DNA from: Filobasidium wieringae
Taxonomy: Eukaryota > Basidiomycota > Tremellomycetes > Filobasidiales > Filobasidiaceae
DNA: 64,000 nt
Reading direction: 5' to 3'
Assembly: GCA_001600055.1 (NCBI GenBank)
Contig: BCIV01000006.1
Span: 868,001-932,000 of the forward strand
Each line of letters begins with the position of its first letter. The first letter of the stretch is position 1. The position numbers and the translations under genes were made by a program. The notes under the pieces were generated by a model that worked only from the letters and a program-made list of their open reading frames with translations, did not search any database and was not told the origin of the DNA. Below, in pieces: positions 42,033 through 54,211 of this stretch.

Positions 42033-45000
42033 TCAATCCTTGCGCTTGAGAATACCTTTGAAGAAAGTCTTGAAGCGTGAGGTATGACCATTATCCGTGT
42101 GCTTGGCCTTCTCCTCCTTGTGACCGTTCTTCGTCTTTGATTTCGAATTGCTCCAGCCGTTACCCTGCTTCAAATGATCGCGGCTCTTAAGCCAGGCCCA
42201 TCTGTTGCACATTGGAGGCCAAAGAATACTCACAGTACGATCGACTCCGGCCCGAGCAGCCAGCCTTCCCTCGTAAGGATCCTCATTCTGATCCATCACC
42301 ATCTTGTTCAAGTCCCCGGTGGAGCGATGCGATCTTAGCTTGCGGTCTAAACCCATGACACTTCTAAAGCCGGTATTTGTTGGAACTGCTTTGTATCCAC
42401 GCTATTAGCAAGTCTTATTGCAAGCATGACAGAGGCAAGCTTACTAGTCTCCGGAAGCTCTTGCTCGGCGATCGGCTGGAATTGCATGCTTCGGAAATTT
42501 GTCAGGTCCGACCGTTGCCTCCTGAGATGATACGCATGGCCTGTTTCCATGCTCATACTAGGTCGATGAGTTGGCGTGGCACGGAATTTCTCTTCCTCTT
42601 CTTCTGGGAGTTGTCCTTCTCTAGCCAAGCGAACGAAATTATCAACGCTTCGACGATTCGTGAGATTGCTAAGTCGAGATATAGATCTTTCGAATTGGAC
42701 AGGCGTCTTTGACCGAGGTTGATCGTTTTGTACCTCCTCGAGAGCTGTGCGCGCCTCTAGTACGATCTCTATTTGTTATCGTATCATCAGTTCGGCTCCA
42801 GGGTCTCACGAACCAAGAGACTTACGTTCTACATCCTTGACCCCTGTAGTATCGGAAGATCTCGACTTGATGAGCAAGATAAGCAACGGGCAAATTGCTG
42901 AGATAGGCTTACAAGATGCGATCTGGTTCAACCTGTTGTCAAGCGCGACCGGATCCATTGATTCTAGTTGGGGCAACGGTGGAACCTTGAGTTTCTCTGA
43001 ACTGATCAAATGACCTGAGAGCGTCCGCAAACGTCCCAGATGCTCAGCTGTCGAATCAAAGGGTTAGACTTTTCATCGAATCTTGTATGAGCATATCGGC
43101 TGACCATCATGGCGTATGATAGTATCTCGAGTTCCGGAAACCATGGACTCTTGAGACGCGCGTGATTCGATTCGCTTCTCCACTTTAGCTGGAGAGCCGT
43201 CCCTAAGTTCCTCGACCGAACCTAACAATGGGGACGTCAATGGGTTGCCTTGTGAGAAACAGAGGAATGAGACATGATGCCTACTCTTCTTTTCTTCTTT
43301 CTGGACGCCCGCTGGCAGGATCGTACTTTCAGGCTCTATGAGCGATCGCAAGCAACCCTCACTAACTATCCTCGTGTGACGGCGGTGTTGTGAGGTTCGT
43401 CTAGCCCTTTGATCTTCCCTCATTATATCGATTTCGTCTTTGTTAGCATGCGCGATGTTGTCAGAAGCTAGAGCCATTGCTGATGCTGGACGTCGTAATG
43501 TCGGTACCTCGGAAGATTGTTCGCGCTTGCGGGTCTCACGAAGTTGATCTGAAACTCAAACAGTCAGGATGCGTTGAAAGGACGCAATCACTGAGGCCTA
43601 CCGAAAGACTTGATCTTCTTGACCTCTTTTCGACTTGGTAGTGTGTTCTGTCCACTAGGTTCAGAGGCTAGATTGGCCTTGCTCAACGCCTCAATGGTTG
43701 ACATCGCATTTGTGCGTGATCTAAGTGGACTGTTAGACATTCGTCCATGATTGTGGTGAGGAGCATGAGGTTGTTCTGCTTTCACTTCCGGTCTGGACGG
43801 CTCAGGCACCATACTCCTTTGTGCTTTTACGGTTAGTCGCTTCTCAGGAGTCACGACAATCACGGCCTCGGCGATGCGATTCTTTAGGATGACGTTAGGA
43901 CCGCCAGCCGCGACCGATTTCGGATCACATTCCACAGCAGTAGGCTCCCTTCTCCTCTTCGCCACAGATCCGCTTCTCACGGTAGTCGGATTATCTTTCG
44001 GTAGAGCTTCCTTCCGCTTCTTCGACCGCTGATCCGATGTTGCAGTCCGTACGAATGGAGGGGTTGACAGTTCTGACGAGTGAGGCTGAGATTGTAGAGC
44101 TACATGTCGCGTTGCTTGGGATGCAGTCAATCTTTTCTGATGGTCGGGACAGATCATAGCTCTAAGAAGTCGCTCCATAGCTTTAAAAGACAGACTGTAT
44201 CAGTACTAGTCTTGTATGTCGAGGCCTGGAATGCCGACTTACATGTACTCATCTCCCAGTCACCTAGCCATTCGCCTTTGACCGACCTTTCGTAGTAGAT
44301 TTTCATTTCCCCCTGTGAGCTGCAGTCCTCATTTGCAGACGACTCGAACGGCGTTCTACCCATTAGAATCTCGAAGAAAGTTATCTGCGCGAGACACATC
44401 TAATTCAGTACGTATAGCTCGCGTCAAGACGTCTTCACCTACGCCTAGCGCCCAGACATCGGAAAGACGTTCATCATGCCAAGCACCTAAAGCACGCTGT
44501 TTCCCAAGGTAACAGAATTAGCCCGATATGATGCTTTTCAATATCACGGCGACACTTACAGGTGGGTCAAGGTATTCTGGAGTTCCCCAGCTGATTTCGC
44601 TCCAGAATGGTTGTTCTTGACTTGCGCTAGCCTTGTTGGAAGAAACTGCTAATGAGGTCGCGCCGATAGGACCTTTACCGTCCGAATTTTGAAGATCCCA
44701 CCGTTGTGCGAACCCAAAGTCTACAAGGACAGGAACATCCGCGTACGATATCATGATGTTGGCAGGCTTGATGTCGTTATGAGCTAAGAAGATAGACCGA
44801 AATCAATTGAACTCTTCGTATTATGACGAACCGGACCCGAAACGTACTGATCCCGCGATCGTGCAGATAGGCAATCGCGCTGGTAAGTTGACCGAAGTAT
44901 GGTCTCGCCGTCTCCTCTGGCAAACCAACAGGAATACAATGAGACAAATATGGCATGATGACTCTATTGTACGGGAACACAGCTCAGTCAAACGATTCGT

Positions 45001-46772
45001 TTAACGGATCAAAGTTGGTGTTACTCACAGAGCGTAGCTTGGAGTGATGATGAAGGAATCGAAGCCGATGATACTAGGATGAGGATCGTCTCTCAAGGTC
45101 CTAATGACTTTCATCTCGCTCCACAAAGCCCGGACCCGCGCAGAGGTAGTAGGATCCTTCTTCCTGTAGACCAGTTTGACGGCGATCTTGTCCGAAATAT
45201 GTTGAGCCGCGATCGCTTGAGAAATAGGGGGAAGACCTAAGGTAGTGTGACGAAGCGCCGGATGGTAATCTGCTTTTCGTGGTTTAGCTCCCCATACGGA
45301 TCCCCAATTACCTGTCGTAACGCGATTCTATATCAGCTTGCGTAAACATGCCCATCGAAGTCAGACATACCGAAACCAATTTCTTCCCCAAATTTATACC
45401 TGTCCGCTAGCATCTGATCAGAGAGCTAAAAGATTGATTCGCGTTCAGTTAGCGCCTGGAAGGTCAAGCTCTCAGTTTATAGAATTACCGATAGAACGTC
45501 TGAGACTTCTTGACTCTTGTTCTCGTCCGATTGAGCAACCCCGCTATCATCTGCTCCACTGCTAGTCCAGCTACTTTCCCCCGTCTCGTGCGCAGCAGAA
45601 TCGTCTTGCCCCGAGTTTTCAAACGAGCTATCCCTTACTTCATGAATATTCCTCGTCTCGATTTGTTCTGGTTTGCGGTGACCCTGCTGATCCTGAACTT
45701 TGTTAGGTGTGAAAGTAGATTCGGCGGAATGGTCTTCCAAGTAATACTTCGTCTCCATCTCTTCTCCATCGCGATCGAGCTCTTCGTCTGCGATGCGCGA
45801 GACCTCCATGCTCATATCGAGCGAGGTTTCGCGGCTAGGTTCCCGCTCGTTTTGAACAATAGGAGTCGGTTCTAGCTGATAGAACTTGCCTTCTCCAGGG
45901 ATGACGATCTCTCTCTGATCATTCCTCTTGTTCAAGCTTGAAAAAATCGGAGGCTGGGCTTCGAGAGGGGGAGAAGGCGCCTGTCTCCTTTGACCAGCCT
46001 CTTCGATCGCTCGTATACGTTCATCGTTAGTAGAAGCTTCCATAAGCTGGTCGCTCTTCTTCCCCGCAAGCTCATAGTCTTTCGGTAAGACCTCCGACCT
46101 CACCCTCTCTTTTGCGGTTTCGTCCTGTCCAGGAGCTCGAGCTCTTCCATGTCCAAGCTGAGCGCGTTGATAAGCCTGATGAGCTCTAGCCTGAGCGTGA
46201 ATGGGAGGGAACTTCTTCCCTTCCGCCTGAGCGATCTCAAATGTATCCAACTCAAAAGCATTTCCGAAACTACCTTCGCTACCGTTTTCCTTCTCCCTCT
46301 TTTTCTTGACCGGGGGTGCCAAGGCTTTAAGGAGTAAAGGATCGTCCATAGTGATATGAGATGGAAGCGGGGCGGTAGGAATGAGAAGCTTGGTACCGGG
46401 AGGGTGAGGTGGAGTCAACTTCAACCTCAACCTGAGCTTAGATTTTGGCTTATATAGGGTCTGCTGGACATGCGTATCTTCTTCCTTCTTGTTAGTCGAA
46501 ACGGACCGGGGTACTTGTTGTTGAGTACGCGAAGGAACTCTAAGAGCAGGGTTGTGAACGTGTTGAATTTCCCTCCCCGCCTGCTGATTCATCGAACTGC
46601 CCGCGTCCTGGAGAGCTCTGACAGATCTGGGTTGTGAGACTTCTCGATGAGAAGGTAGTCGTGCGTAAGGATGAACGGTAGTTTGTTGAGTAGGGTAACG
46701 ATCCGGACGAGTACCGGGGGTCCTTTGCGGGAAAGAATTGAGCGAGGATGTAGTTGGGTGTTGATGAAGCAT
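42033..46772 (-). CDS. Ser/Thr protein kinase with long disordered extensions
   Basis: About 1,300 residues in many exons. The first exon (ATG at 46772: MLHQHPTTSSLNSFPQRTPG) is a roughly 430-residue disordered arm with basic and acidic Ser-rich parts. The kinase domain follows: ADRYKFGEEIGFGNWGSVWG (Gly loop), ISDKIAVKLVYRKKDPTTS (VAIK-type Lys), IVMPYLSHCIP, ETARPYFGQLTSAIAYLHDR, SHNDIKPANIMI (catalytic Asp and Asn; HND replaces HRD), VLVDFGFAQRW (DFG), SWGTPEYLDPP (P+1 loop), LSDVWALGVTFFEILMGRTP and a final helix with CPDHQKRLTASQA. The C-terminal third is disordered and basic, ending FKTFFKGILKRKD at 42033. All residues for catalysis appear present. I cannot place it in a kinase subfamily with confidence. 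It converges on the RIF1/HAL3 3' end, 160 bp away. Confidence 0.85.
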
Positions 46773-49700
46773 CGTAGCGGTTTCGATATCCGGAGGAGGA
46801 AAGCTTAAGAAGTGAGGTAAAAGGTGTTGTTCATAAAAATCCGAGTGCGTAGAGCAGGAAGTCGAGAATGATAGTAGTAAGCAAAGTCTGATAGCGATTT
46901 GGCCTGTTCCTGTGTAATGTCTATAAGGTCGTGAAGTTGCGTTAAAGCGAGCGTGTGGTGGTGTGTATGGGCGAATGGGTCGTTAGTGTCGTTAAACGAG
47001 TGTCGATGTAGCTAAGCTGAAAGATGAGGAGAGAAGGGATGGCTGTGAACGTGTGAGCAGGTGGTGATGACAGTCACAGTCCGCCTGCTTATAGCTTTCG
47101 ACGTTCAGTAGGGCGGACTGACGCGTTTGTTTACGTTCGATGTTGGTTTGTTTTGATTTGATCGCTTATGATCCAGAGTGATCCAGAGTAGATCCCTCAC
47201 TCAACTCGTTCTTCCCCTTCCTCTCCCTTTCCTGCCATTCGCCTGCACAAAGCGGTGTTGATTCGCGTTCAATTGTGAAACACTTGGTAGAACGTGTATG
47301 AACATGTTCAGTCTCTCGATCGTTGCGCACGACAGTAGTAGTATAACAGTTATGTAGTCTCGTAATGAGTCAACGGACGTAGGACGGCCGCCTCCTATGG
47401 AGACGACCTCCCTGTTACACAAGCACTACCAGAACTCAGAATCCCCTTCCCTCGTCGTCATCTTTCCCTCTAGCCGTGAATTCTTCGAACCGTGATCATA
47501 TCAATAAGCTCGTCAACGGTCGACGGATCATCTGAAACATCCGCGCTCCTGGGTAAGCGCGCGCTTTTCCACACTCTGTTGGCGCGCGGTTGAGCATGAA
47601 ACAGAAGGTCGCTTGAACGAGTTGTATGTAAGTGGGCACGATGAAAGCATCAGCCATCGTTGGTAGGCACTGCCGATTGTATGAGTGCTGAACGTGCAGG
47701 TCTGGTTCCCTCTTACTGAATATGTTGTTCGCTGGGCCAGGGAGAAATGTGTGGAATGACAAGCATATCCGTTATGCGACTTGGCATTGACTTTTATTGT
47801 CGTATCCCGTGATCGCACGCTTCAACGGCCAGATCGTACCCAAGCCATAATTCTTCCTCTTCTTCTCGAAGTCAGTTGTTTCGTACGCTGCCGCAACATG
47901 GTCAATGACACAAATAGCTACCATAGACGACCCGAACGGTGCTTGTGAGAATCGCCGATGCCTAATAGAGATCACATTGTCCCATCACCTCAACCTATCA
48001 GCCTCCTACAATAATGAACAGGATGGATGCCTCTCATGAGACCCGTCGGTTACACCCACCTCAATGCTTCCACCTGATGAGATCCATCGGTAGGAACTGG
48101 AAGAAGGTTTTCCAAAATGTGTTCCCGAGGGCTTTCAATTCAGGTTCGAGGAAAGAATTAGCTCTCCCAGGTTGTGATCGCTGAGGTTCGGTAGAGTATT
48201 GGATCCGGACTGGTTGGAGGATCGGGCATAGGTACTCCGCGTTTTGGTACAGGTACCGATATCAGATCGACTCAAACCAGTATTCCTCATTCACAGAGAA
48301 TTCGTTCGATTGGGATCGGACTGTACCGAGGAATGGTATGAAGTTTTCAGCCAATCTCCGTTGCAAATGAGGATGGGCTGTTGACCTAGAGAGTCGGAAG
48401 CCGCGCCACAATGAGCGCGAGTTTTCTCTTACCGTTCGAGGATATCGTTCAGTCCAGCCTCTGCTATCACTGTGGTAATTCAGAATTGTATACACATCGG
48501 CTGGAAGAACGTTAGACCGAATTGATCCCGACTGCGAAGTTTCATATGGCATGTGTCTCTCTGCAAGAGGAATCATGCTGTCCAATGTCTTGTGGACGCG
48601 ACGTCTTCAAACACCGAGCCGTCAGATCTCGTCTTCATTCCCCAGCCTGTTTTGGGGAGCGCCGGTATTTACGAACTTTCCTCCCCCTTGGACGTTTGGA
48701 TCGGCACGTCGTATCTCACCACCGATCCGTTCATCTATTCGAAGTTTCCTCTTGATTAAAAGTCTCTAGCCATGCGAGACAAACCTACCCTAACCGCCCA
48801 AAGCCGCAATACTAACCGCCGATGACTACGGACCAAACCGCACTCGCTGTACGACTCCCTACGGTGGAACAGTGAGTCCGGCCGAGTGAGACCGAGGTAG
48901 ACAAGAGGATCCGTCCGACCTCGGTGCGCGTCCCAAATGAAAAGGGGGCGTGTTTGTACTGCCAATGCCGCATGTTTTAGCTCACGATCGACAGATCGTG
49001 CATATGGGGTTCCTGAACGGCGGGTCCGATCCAGCACCCCAAGCTGTGTAGGGTAGGAATTCGGGCAAAGAGGAAGGTTTCACCTCATCATAACGCCTCA
49101 CGTTACCGTTCAAGCCCACTAGTCATCCACTCAGCAGATACAAGATTTCATCGACACTCGTGGGACTTGAGGACTGTCAAGTCGGACCGGAACGACCGTC
49201 CTCCACTCCTTGCTCGAGAAACTTTTACTTCCATCTTCCACTCGTACCAGGATAAAACGCTTGACTTCTTGGCCACGCGCTCGAAGCGGCTCCAGCTCGG
49301 TGGCTTCAAGAAAAGCCGAGTTTTTGCCGCACGCACGCAACGGGATCGAATTTTCTGGTGTGGACGTGAGACATCTATTTTACGGAATTTGCGAACTGCT
49401 GGCTGTGATGGACTGGGTAACCAGAGCGGCGCGAGCTAGCGAGTGAAAGGGAGGGAAGCGAAGATTGGTATCAGGAAGGAAAAGAAGAAAGCGAAAGGAA
49501 GAACGTTTGTATTTTGGTGGATACGAAAGAGATACGATCCATTCCGATCGCGCTTAGTACTGTGCTGAAGGAACGGAGGAACTGATGATTGGTGTGTGAG
49601 CATGGAAATCTGGCTCGATCGGTTTGTCACAGCGGGGAGGACCAAGATTGTTGTATCATCTCGCATGTCGTCAGCTGTGCCCTCCGGGTCCCGATGTCAA

Positions 49701-50382
49701 GCTGTGCGTAGCATGTACGCGTGAGATGTGTCATGATACGCCTCACATGATTGAGGATCAGACCGTCTGTCACTGCGAGAGGCTACGACTGGGACTGGTC
49801 GTGACTGTACGAGCGAAATCCGGGTGTAGATTTTCATCCGCGTCCGGTATCGGGAGAAATTGTTTCCGACGGAGAAGCACAGGTCTTCGGCATCTGTCAG
49901 GGATTTTGTTGGACGGGATCAAAATGTGAGCGGAAAGTATGATGTAGATATTCATTTCCAAGTGCAAGGGGGAAACCGGAGACACTGGCTGATCCTTATA
50001 GTATACTCGAGTGAGAGTGGTGACTGTAGCCAAGCGGTTCGAGCGAGCGTGGTGCGATACCAAGTAGGATATACACGACTCTATTTGATTCTGTTGCAGC
50101 CAGCTACCACGCCTTCTACGCGTTTACCACGCTCTCGCCTAGAGCTCTTCCCCTCTTCCTCGCTTTGATTTCACAGATTTGCAGCCGAAAGCAGTTACGA
50201 ACGACTGGGAATTTCCGGGAATATCGTCAACGTTCACCTCGACACATCGACATCAACGTTCGATTTTGTACCACACATACCATTCGGACGATACCCAGAC
50301 TACGTACCATCATAGCAATACCCATTAGAGTCACTTAGCACCCAAACACGACCTTGAAAACGGACGTCGAACTTACTCAGGA
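46773..50382. other. 3.6-kb gene-poor region between the kinase and the transcription factor
   Basis: Upstream of two divergently transcribed genes. Short open frames (for example 47496-47818, 48262-48585, 49131-49446) overlap on several frames and carry no family motifs; I could not build a gene. The region could hold non-coding RNA or long promoters. A hairpin-like inverted repeat lies near 48840-48884. Confidence 0.5.
47121..47134. promoter_or_regulatory. ACGCGT box next to a forkhead-like TGTTTAC, upstream of the kinase
   Basis: ACGCGT at 47121-47126 is followed immediately by TGTTTAC (47128-47134), the reverse complement of the forkhead core GTAAACA. The pair sits about 350 bp upstream of the kinase start and suggests cell-cycle control, but both are short motifs that could occur by chance. 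Confidence 0.35.
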
Positions 50383-53300
50383 ATGTTGAATATGGTTCAA
50401 CATTACCTAGACTCCCGACCTAATCCTTCTCCAAACGACTCGCCATCTTTCGCCGGACTGACGCCAACAAGCAAGAACAAAAACAGATCAAACGGGGGAT
50501 CTAGATCTCCTTCTGGTTCTCTGCAAGGCGTTTGGAATGATCGATCGGATGCAATCCGGCCTGAAACGAGAGGTTCGCCTTTACCTGGAAACCCTGAACA
50601 CGGGCAAGAGACTTTGGGATACACTAATGTGCCCGTACAAGGATCCTCATATTCGATACCTCAGCCCAACTTACATTCGGGTATCACATCGTTGTCTCAC
50701 CCGCAACTGCAGCAACAACATCACCTTATCCCCAGCTCACACGGAAACGGTCACCTACATCCCTCTTCTACCTCGACCTCGAATCTAGTTTCCAGTTCGA
50801 ACCAATCTTACCCATACTACCAATCCGCACAAGCAGGTCCAGGTCCTAGCTCTATCGCTTCCTCAAGTCCCCCACACCTCCGTGCGCAATCGAATCCTCA
50901 CTTGCAAACGCAGACCATCACACAGACCTCGAATCAAGTTCACTCGCAAACGTCCGAACAACCTCGTCACCCCTCTTACAATCACCCCCAATCTCAACCG
51001 CAATCCAACCTCACTCCAGATCCTCCTTCTTATAAACGCAAGCTCACACAGTCAGAGGAAGAAGGGGATGAATTGGAATCTGATACTCAGACTCAGGGGC
51101 AAGGACAAGGTCAGACGCAGCGACAGACTCAGGGGGATGAGACGAAGGAAGTCACGGGTGGACCTACTTTTGTCGCTTGTACCAAATGGTCAGTCTGCTT
51201 CTAATTGTGTAGCGACGAGCTAAGAGGAGTGCCGTTCTGATCCTGTAATTTGAACAATCCGTTTCTACTATGAACCTGTTCATCGATATAATCGTGCCTC
51301 CACAGCCGATCGAGGAAGATCAAATGCGGTGGACAAAAACCTTCCTGCCTGTCATGCAAAAAGAAAGACCTCGATTGCTGCTATGATGCCGTAGTCAAAC
51401 GACGTGGACCGGATAAGAATCCAGGTGGACGAGTGAAGAATAGGGAAGCCAAGGAGAAAGGTAACAAACGGTTCTCCACTGGTGCTAGTGCTAGTGTTTC
51501 CTTCAGGGGGACGAGCTTGAACGACTCGGCGGGGAGTGAGGGGGAGATAGGAGGGAGATTGGGAGGCACGGCTTATGGTTGGGGAGTCGATATGGGTCAT
51601 GCAGGACCACAAGGACAACAATGGATGAACGATCAGATGGTCATGCATCATCCACATTCGCAGAACTCGCACCACCCTCAGCACACTCAACATCCTCAAC
51701 GGCAACAGAGCTATCCTCTTTATGATACCGCGATTCAACAACCCCATACACCTGTCACACCCGCAATGCTGAACACGCCAGGATCACTGCCTTTCAACGG
51801 GATGGTCAATCTCGCTTCTGAACGTCCGAACTTTCCTCCTCTTACCCTGGACGAAGCACGAAGTGTCCTAGGAGCCGGAACGAATTTACCGCCTCAAATG
51901 ATTTCACCCAATCATCTGAGTAGCAGTAAATCCTGGATGACCGCTTCGCCAGGGAACGTATCCAAGCTGGGAGTACATAACTTAGTACCTGGTTACCAAG
52001 ATCTTATGAATCAAACAGAGCTGATGGGGAGGAATATGTAAGCTAGTTTCATTCCCTACTTTTGGTCGATTCTCCGCTGAACATACCGACATTCCAGTGG
52101 CGAACATGAAATTGTCTTGGACGGAAGGATGGAGCAGCTGCCTCCAATGCCTTCTTTGTCACTGGAGAGGTTGCCGGACATGGCGTATGCTAGAGATAGC
52201 AATTGGACGTGGATGACCGGCCTGTTCAGTTCGAACGCCAACCAGGGGTCAGTCCTCGAGATCTAAACAGCGATGATCAATGCTTTACTAATCAAAGTAA
52301 GGATTGTCAGACTCGCCATGATCAATCAAGAGATCCGTGACTTTTTCGCTCTGAATTTTTCTTGGTTTTCCTTTTTCAACAAATCGCTGTTCTTCAACCG
52401 CCTTCATCATCCTCAAGAACGACTTCGTATCCAGCCATGTCTCATGCTAGCTATGCTAGCCGTTGTTTCTCTTGCGAAAACAAGCGGGGTGGATCCTCAT
52501 GGCGCCGGCAGGAAAAGGTCGATTATGCTGGCTGATTCAGCTCGATCGATGTTGCATCACTCGATCGCTACGCAGAGCATGGATCCGTCCATGGCTCAAG
52601 CTGCCATGGTTCTCACTACTTTCGAGGCCTATCCACACACTGTTCATTCATCTACCCGGTTCGCTGCCGCGCTTACACAATTGGATACGATCATACACGC
52701 TTTCCAATTGATCGCGGTGGACGTCAATGATCACAGGGCTTCCATCTTTATACCTAACCAGGTTCCTCTGGTGGCGGATGAAAATGGCGACCCTCTACCG
52801 GTCAGACCTCCTGTAGCGGATACCGGATCGGCTGATACCCCTAATGGCCCTGTACGGCTATTCAGTCGGTGGGCACCTGAACCCGAATGGCCCATCGAGT
52901 GGTCGGTCGCTCAGATCAAGCAGGATGAGAACAGGCGGATGTGCTGGATCGCTTCTTCTGTTGCCGGACATTTCAGTCAATTCCAATGTGCTATCGCTCA
53001 GAAACCGATCGATCTGTACCTCAGTAAACCCGAAAACGTTCGTTCATTTCGCTATTCCCTGACCAAGCTGTTTGCTGATTGATTTTGACTTCCCGCAGTA
53101 CGCGATGTTTTTTACAGCTGAACCTCTATTAGTCGACTCGCAACCGGAAGCTGGGAAATGCACGATCTGGGCATTGTTCAACAGGGTAACTCTCCTTTGG
53201 CATTACGTCTCGAACGCTCGATATCATCAGGAACACAGTACGCAAGAAAAGCTCATGATGGCTGTCGAGGTCTGGAAGGAAGCAGATCGAATTGAAAAGG

Positions 53301-53894
53301 CGATGTTTCATGTCGAAATGGACGGAGGACGATCGATGAAATGGCAAGCGACGGACTGGTTACTCAATCTGCGCCTGCTGGCCACCGATAACTTCCGAAT
53401 GTTACCTGCCATGTTCGGAAACCGAGCCACCGAATTGAGCCGGGAGTTTGCCAGACGTTGGTTGGCAACGCAGGCCAACGTAGCCAAGACACTGATGGCT
53501 CCTGTTAGTGCTGGAGCGAAGAGGGATATACCTAATATCGAGCCTAGGAGCTTTTTCGTTTGGTCTCTCCTGACTCAAGTCAATACGTGAGTACCGAGGT
53601 CCAGTTCATTTGGATTTGCATGCGCATCTCTGATTCGTCTTTCGCTGTAACAGCGCCATCGAATTATACCAACAAGATCCATCTCTCTTTGAGGCCCTCA
53701 ATGTCGCTGAGCTGCTTCTCCGCCATGTGACAACCGTTTCCCAAACTTGGCCAAGTGAGAGTAAGTCGCACTAGAAATGATTGCTGAGAACGCCGCTGAT
53801 CTCTCCTGAGACAACAGCACTTATCAACTATCTTGAACACTTCCGCATCAAGTTTCAGCATGCCGCACAACCCAAATTCCCAATGCTCGCCTAA
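50383..53894 (+). CDS. Zn2Cys6 fungal transcription factor
   Basis: Starts MLNMVQHYLDSRPNPSP (ATG at 50383). A Gln/Ser/Pro/His-rich arm of about 260 residues leads to GGPTFVACTKC, split by an intron inside the second Cys codon, then RSRKIKCGGQKPSCLSCKKK and DLDCCYDAVVKRRGPDK: a C-x2-C-x6-C-x6-C-x2-C-x6-C binuclear zinc cluster with the usual basic linker. Further exons give the fungal-specific regulatory domain: LMLAMLAVVSLAKTSG, LADSARSMLHHSIATQSMDP, SMAQAAMVLTTFEAYPHTVH, NRRMCWIASSVAGHFSQFQC and WALFNRVTLLWHYVSNAR. It ends FQHAAQPKFPMLA with the stop at 53892-53894; about 1,000 residues. Nuclear DNA-binding regulator; target genes unknown. A single ACGCGT lies at 50118 upstream. Confidence 0.9.
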
Positions 53895-54211
53895 CATCGC
53901 ATACCTAGGTCGTACCATCTCAACCAATGGGATCTCTAGGACTTTTGTAAAACCTACACACCATATACAACATTGTAACATCTTAGAAGGACGTTGTTCG
54001 TAGCATCACCTCATAGCATTGATCGTCGTCTAGGTTCACGGGCTTTGGCCTTTCGGTTGATCCCTCTTCCGGATGCTAAAGCAATCGCGTTTATTATCAA
54101 TAGACTCCGTCAACGTCCAATTCTTGATGCAAACAAGCTGAACACCCCAATAGTTCAAGTCTGGACCTGATCTCTGAAGGCAGAGCTCATAGTCGGCTTC
54201 AGATATTTGGC
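53895..54211. other. Intergenic between the Zn2Cys6 factor and the transporter
   Basis: About 320 bases serving as 3' flank of the regulator and upstream region of the transporter. No exon or clear motif is recognised. Confidence 0.45.

Noticed and set aside
50024..50064. tRNA-like start (TAGCCAAGCGGTTCGAG) near 50028
   Set aside because: It resembles an A box of a Leu/Ser tRNA, but no matching B box, anticodon arm or acceptor stem follows.
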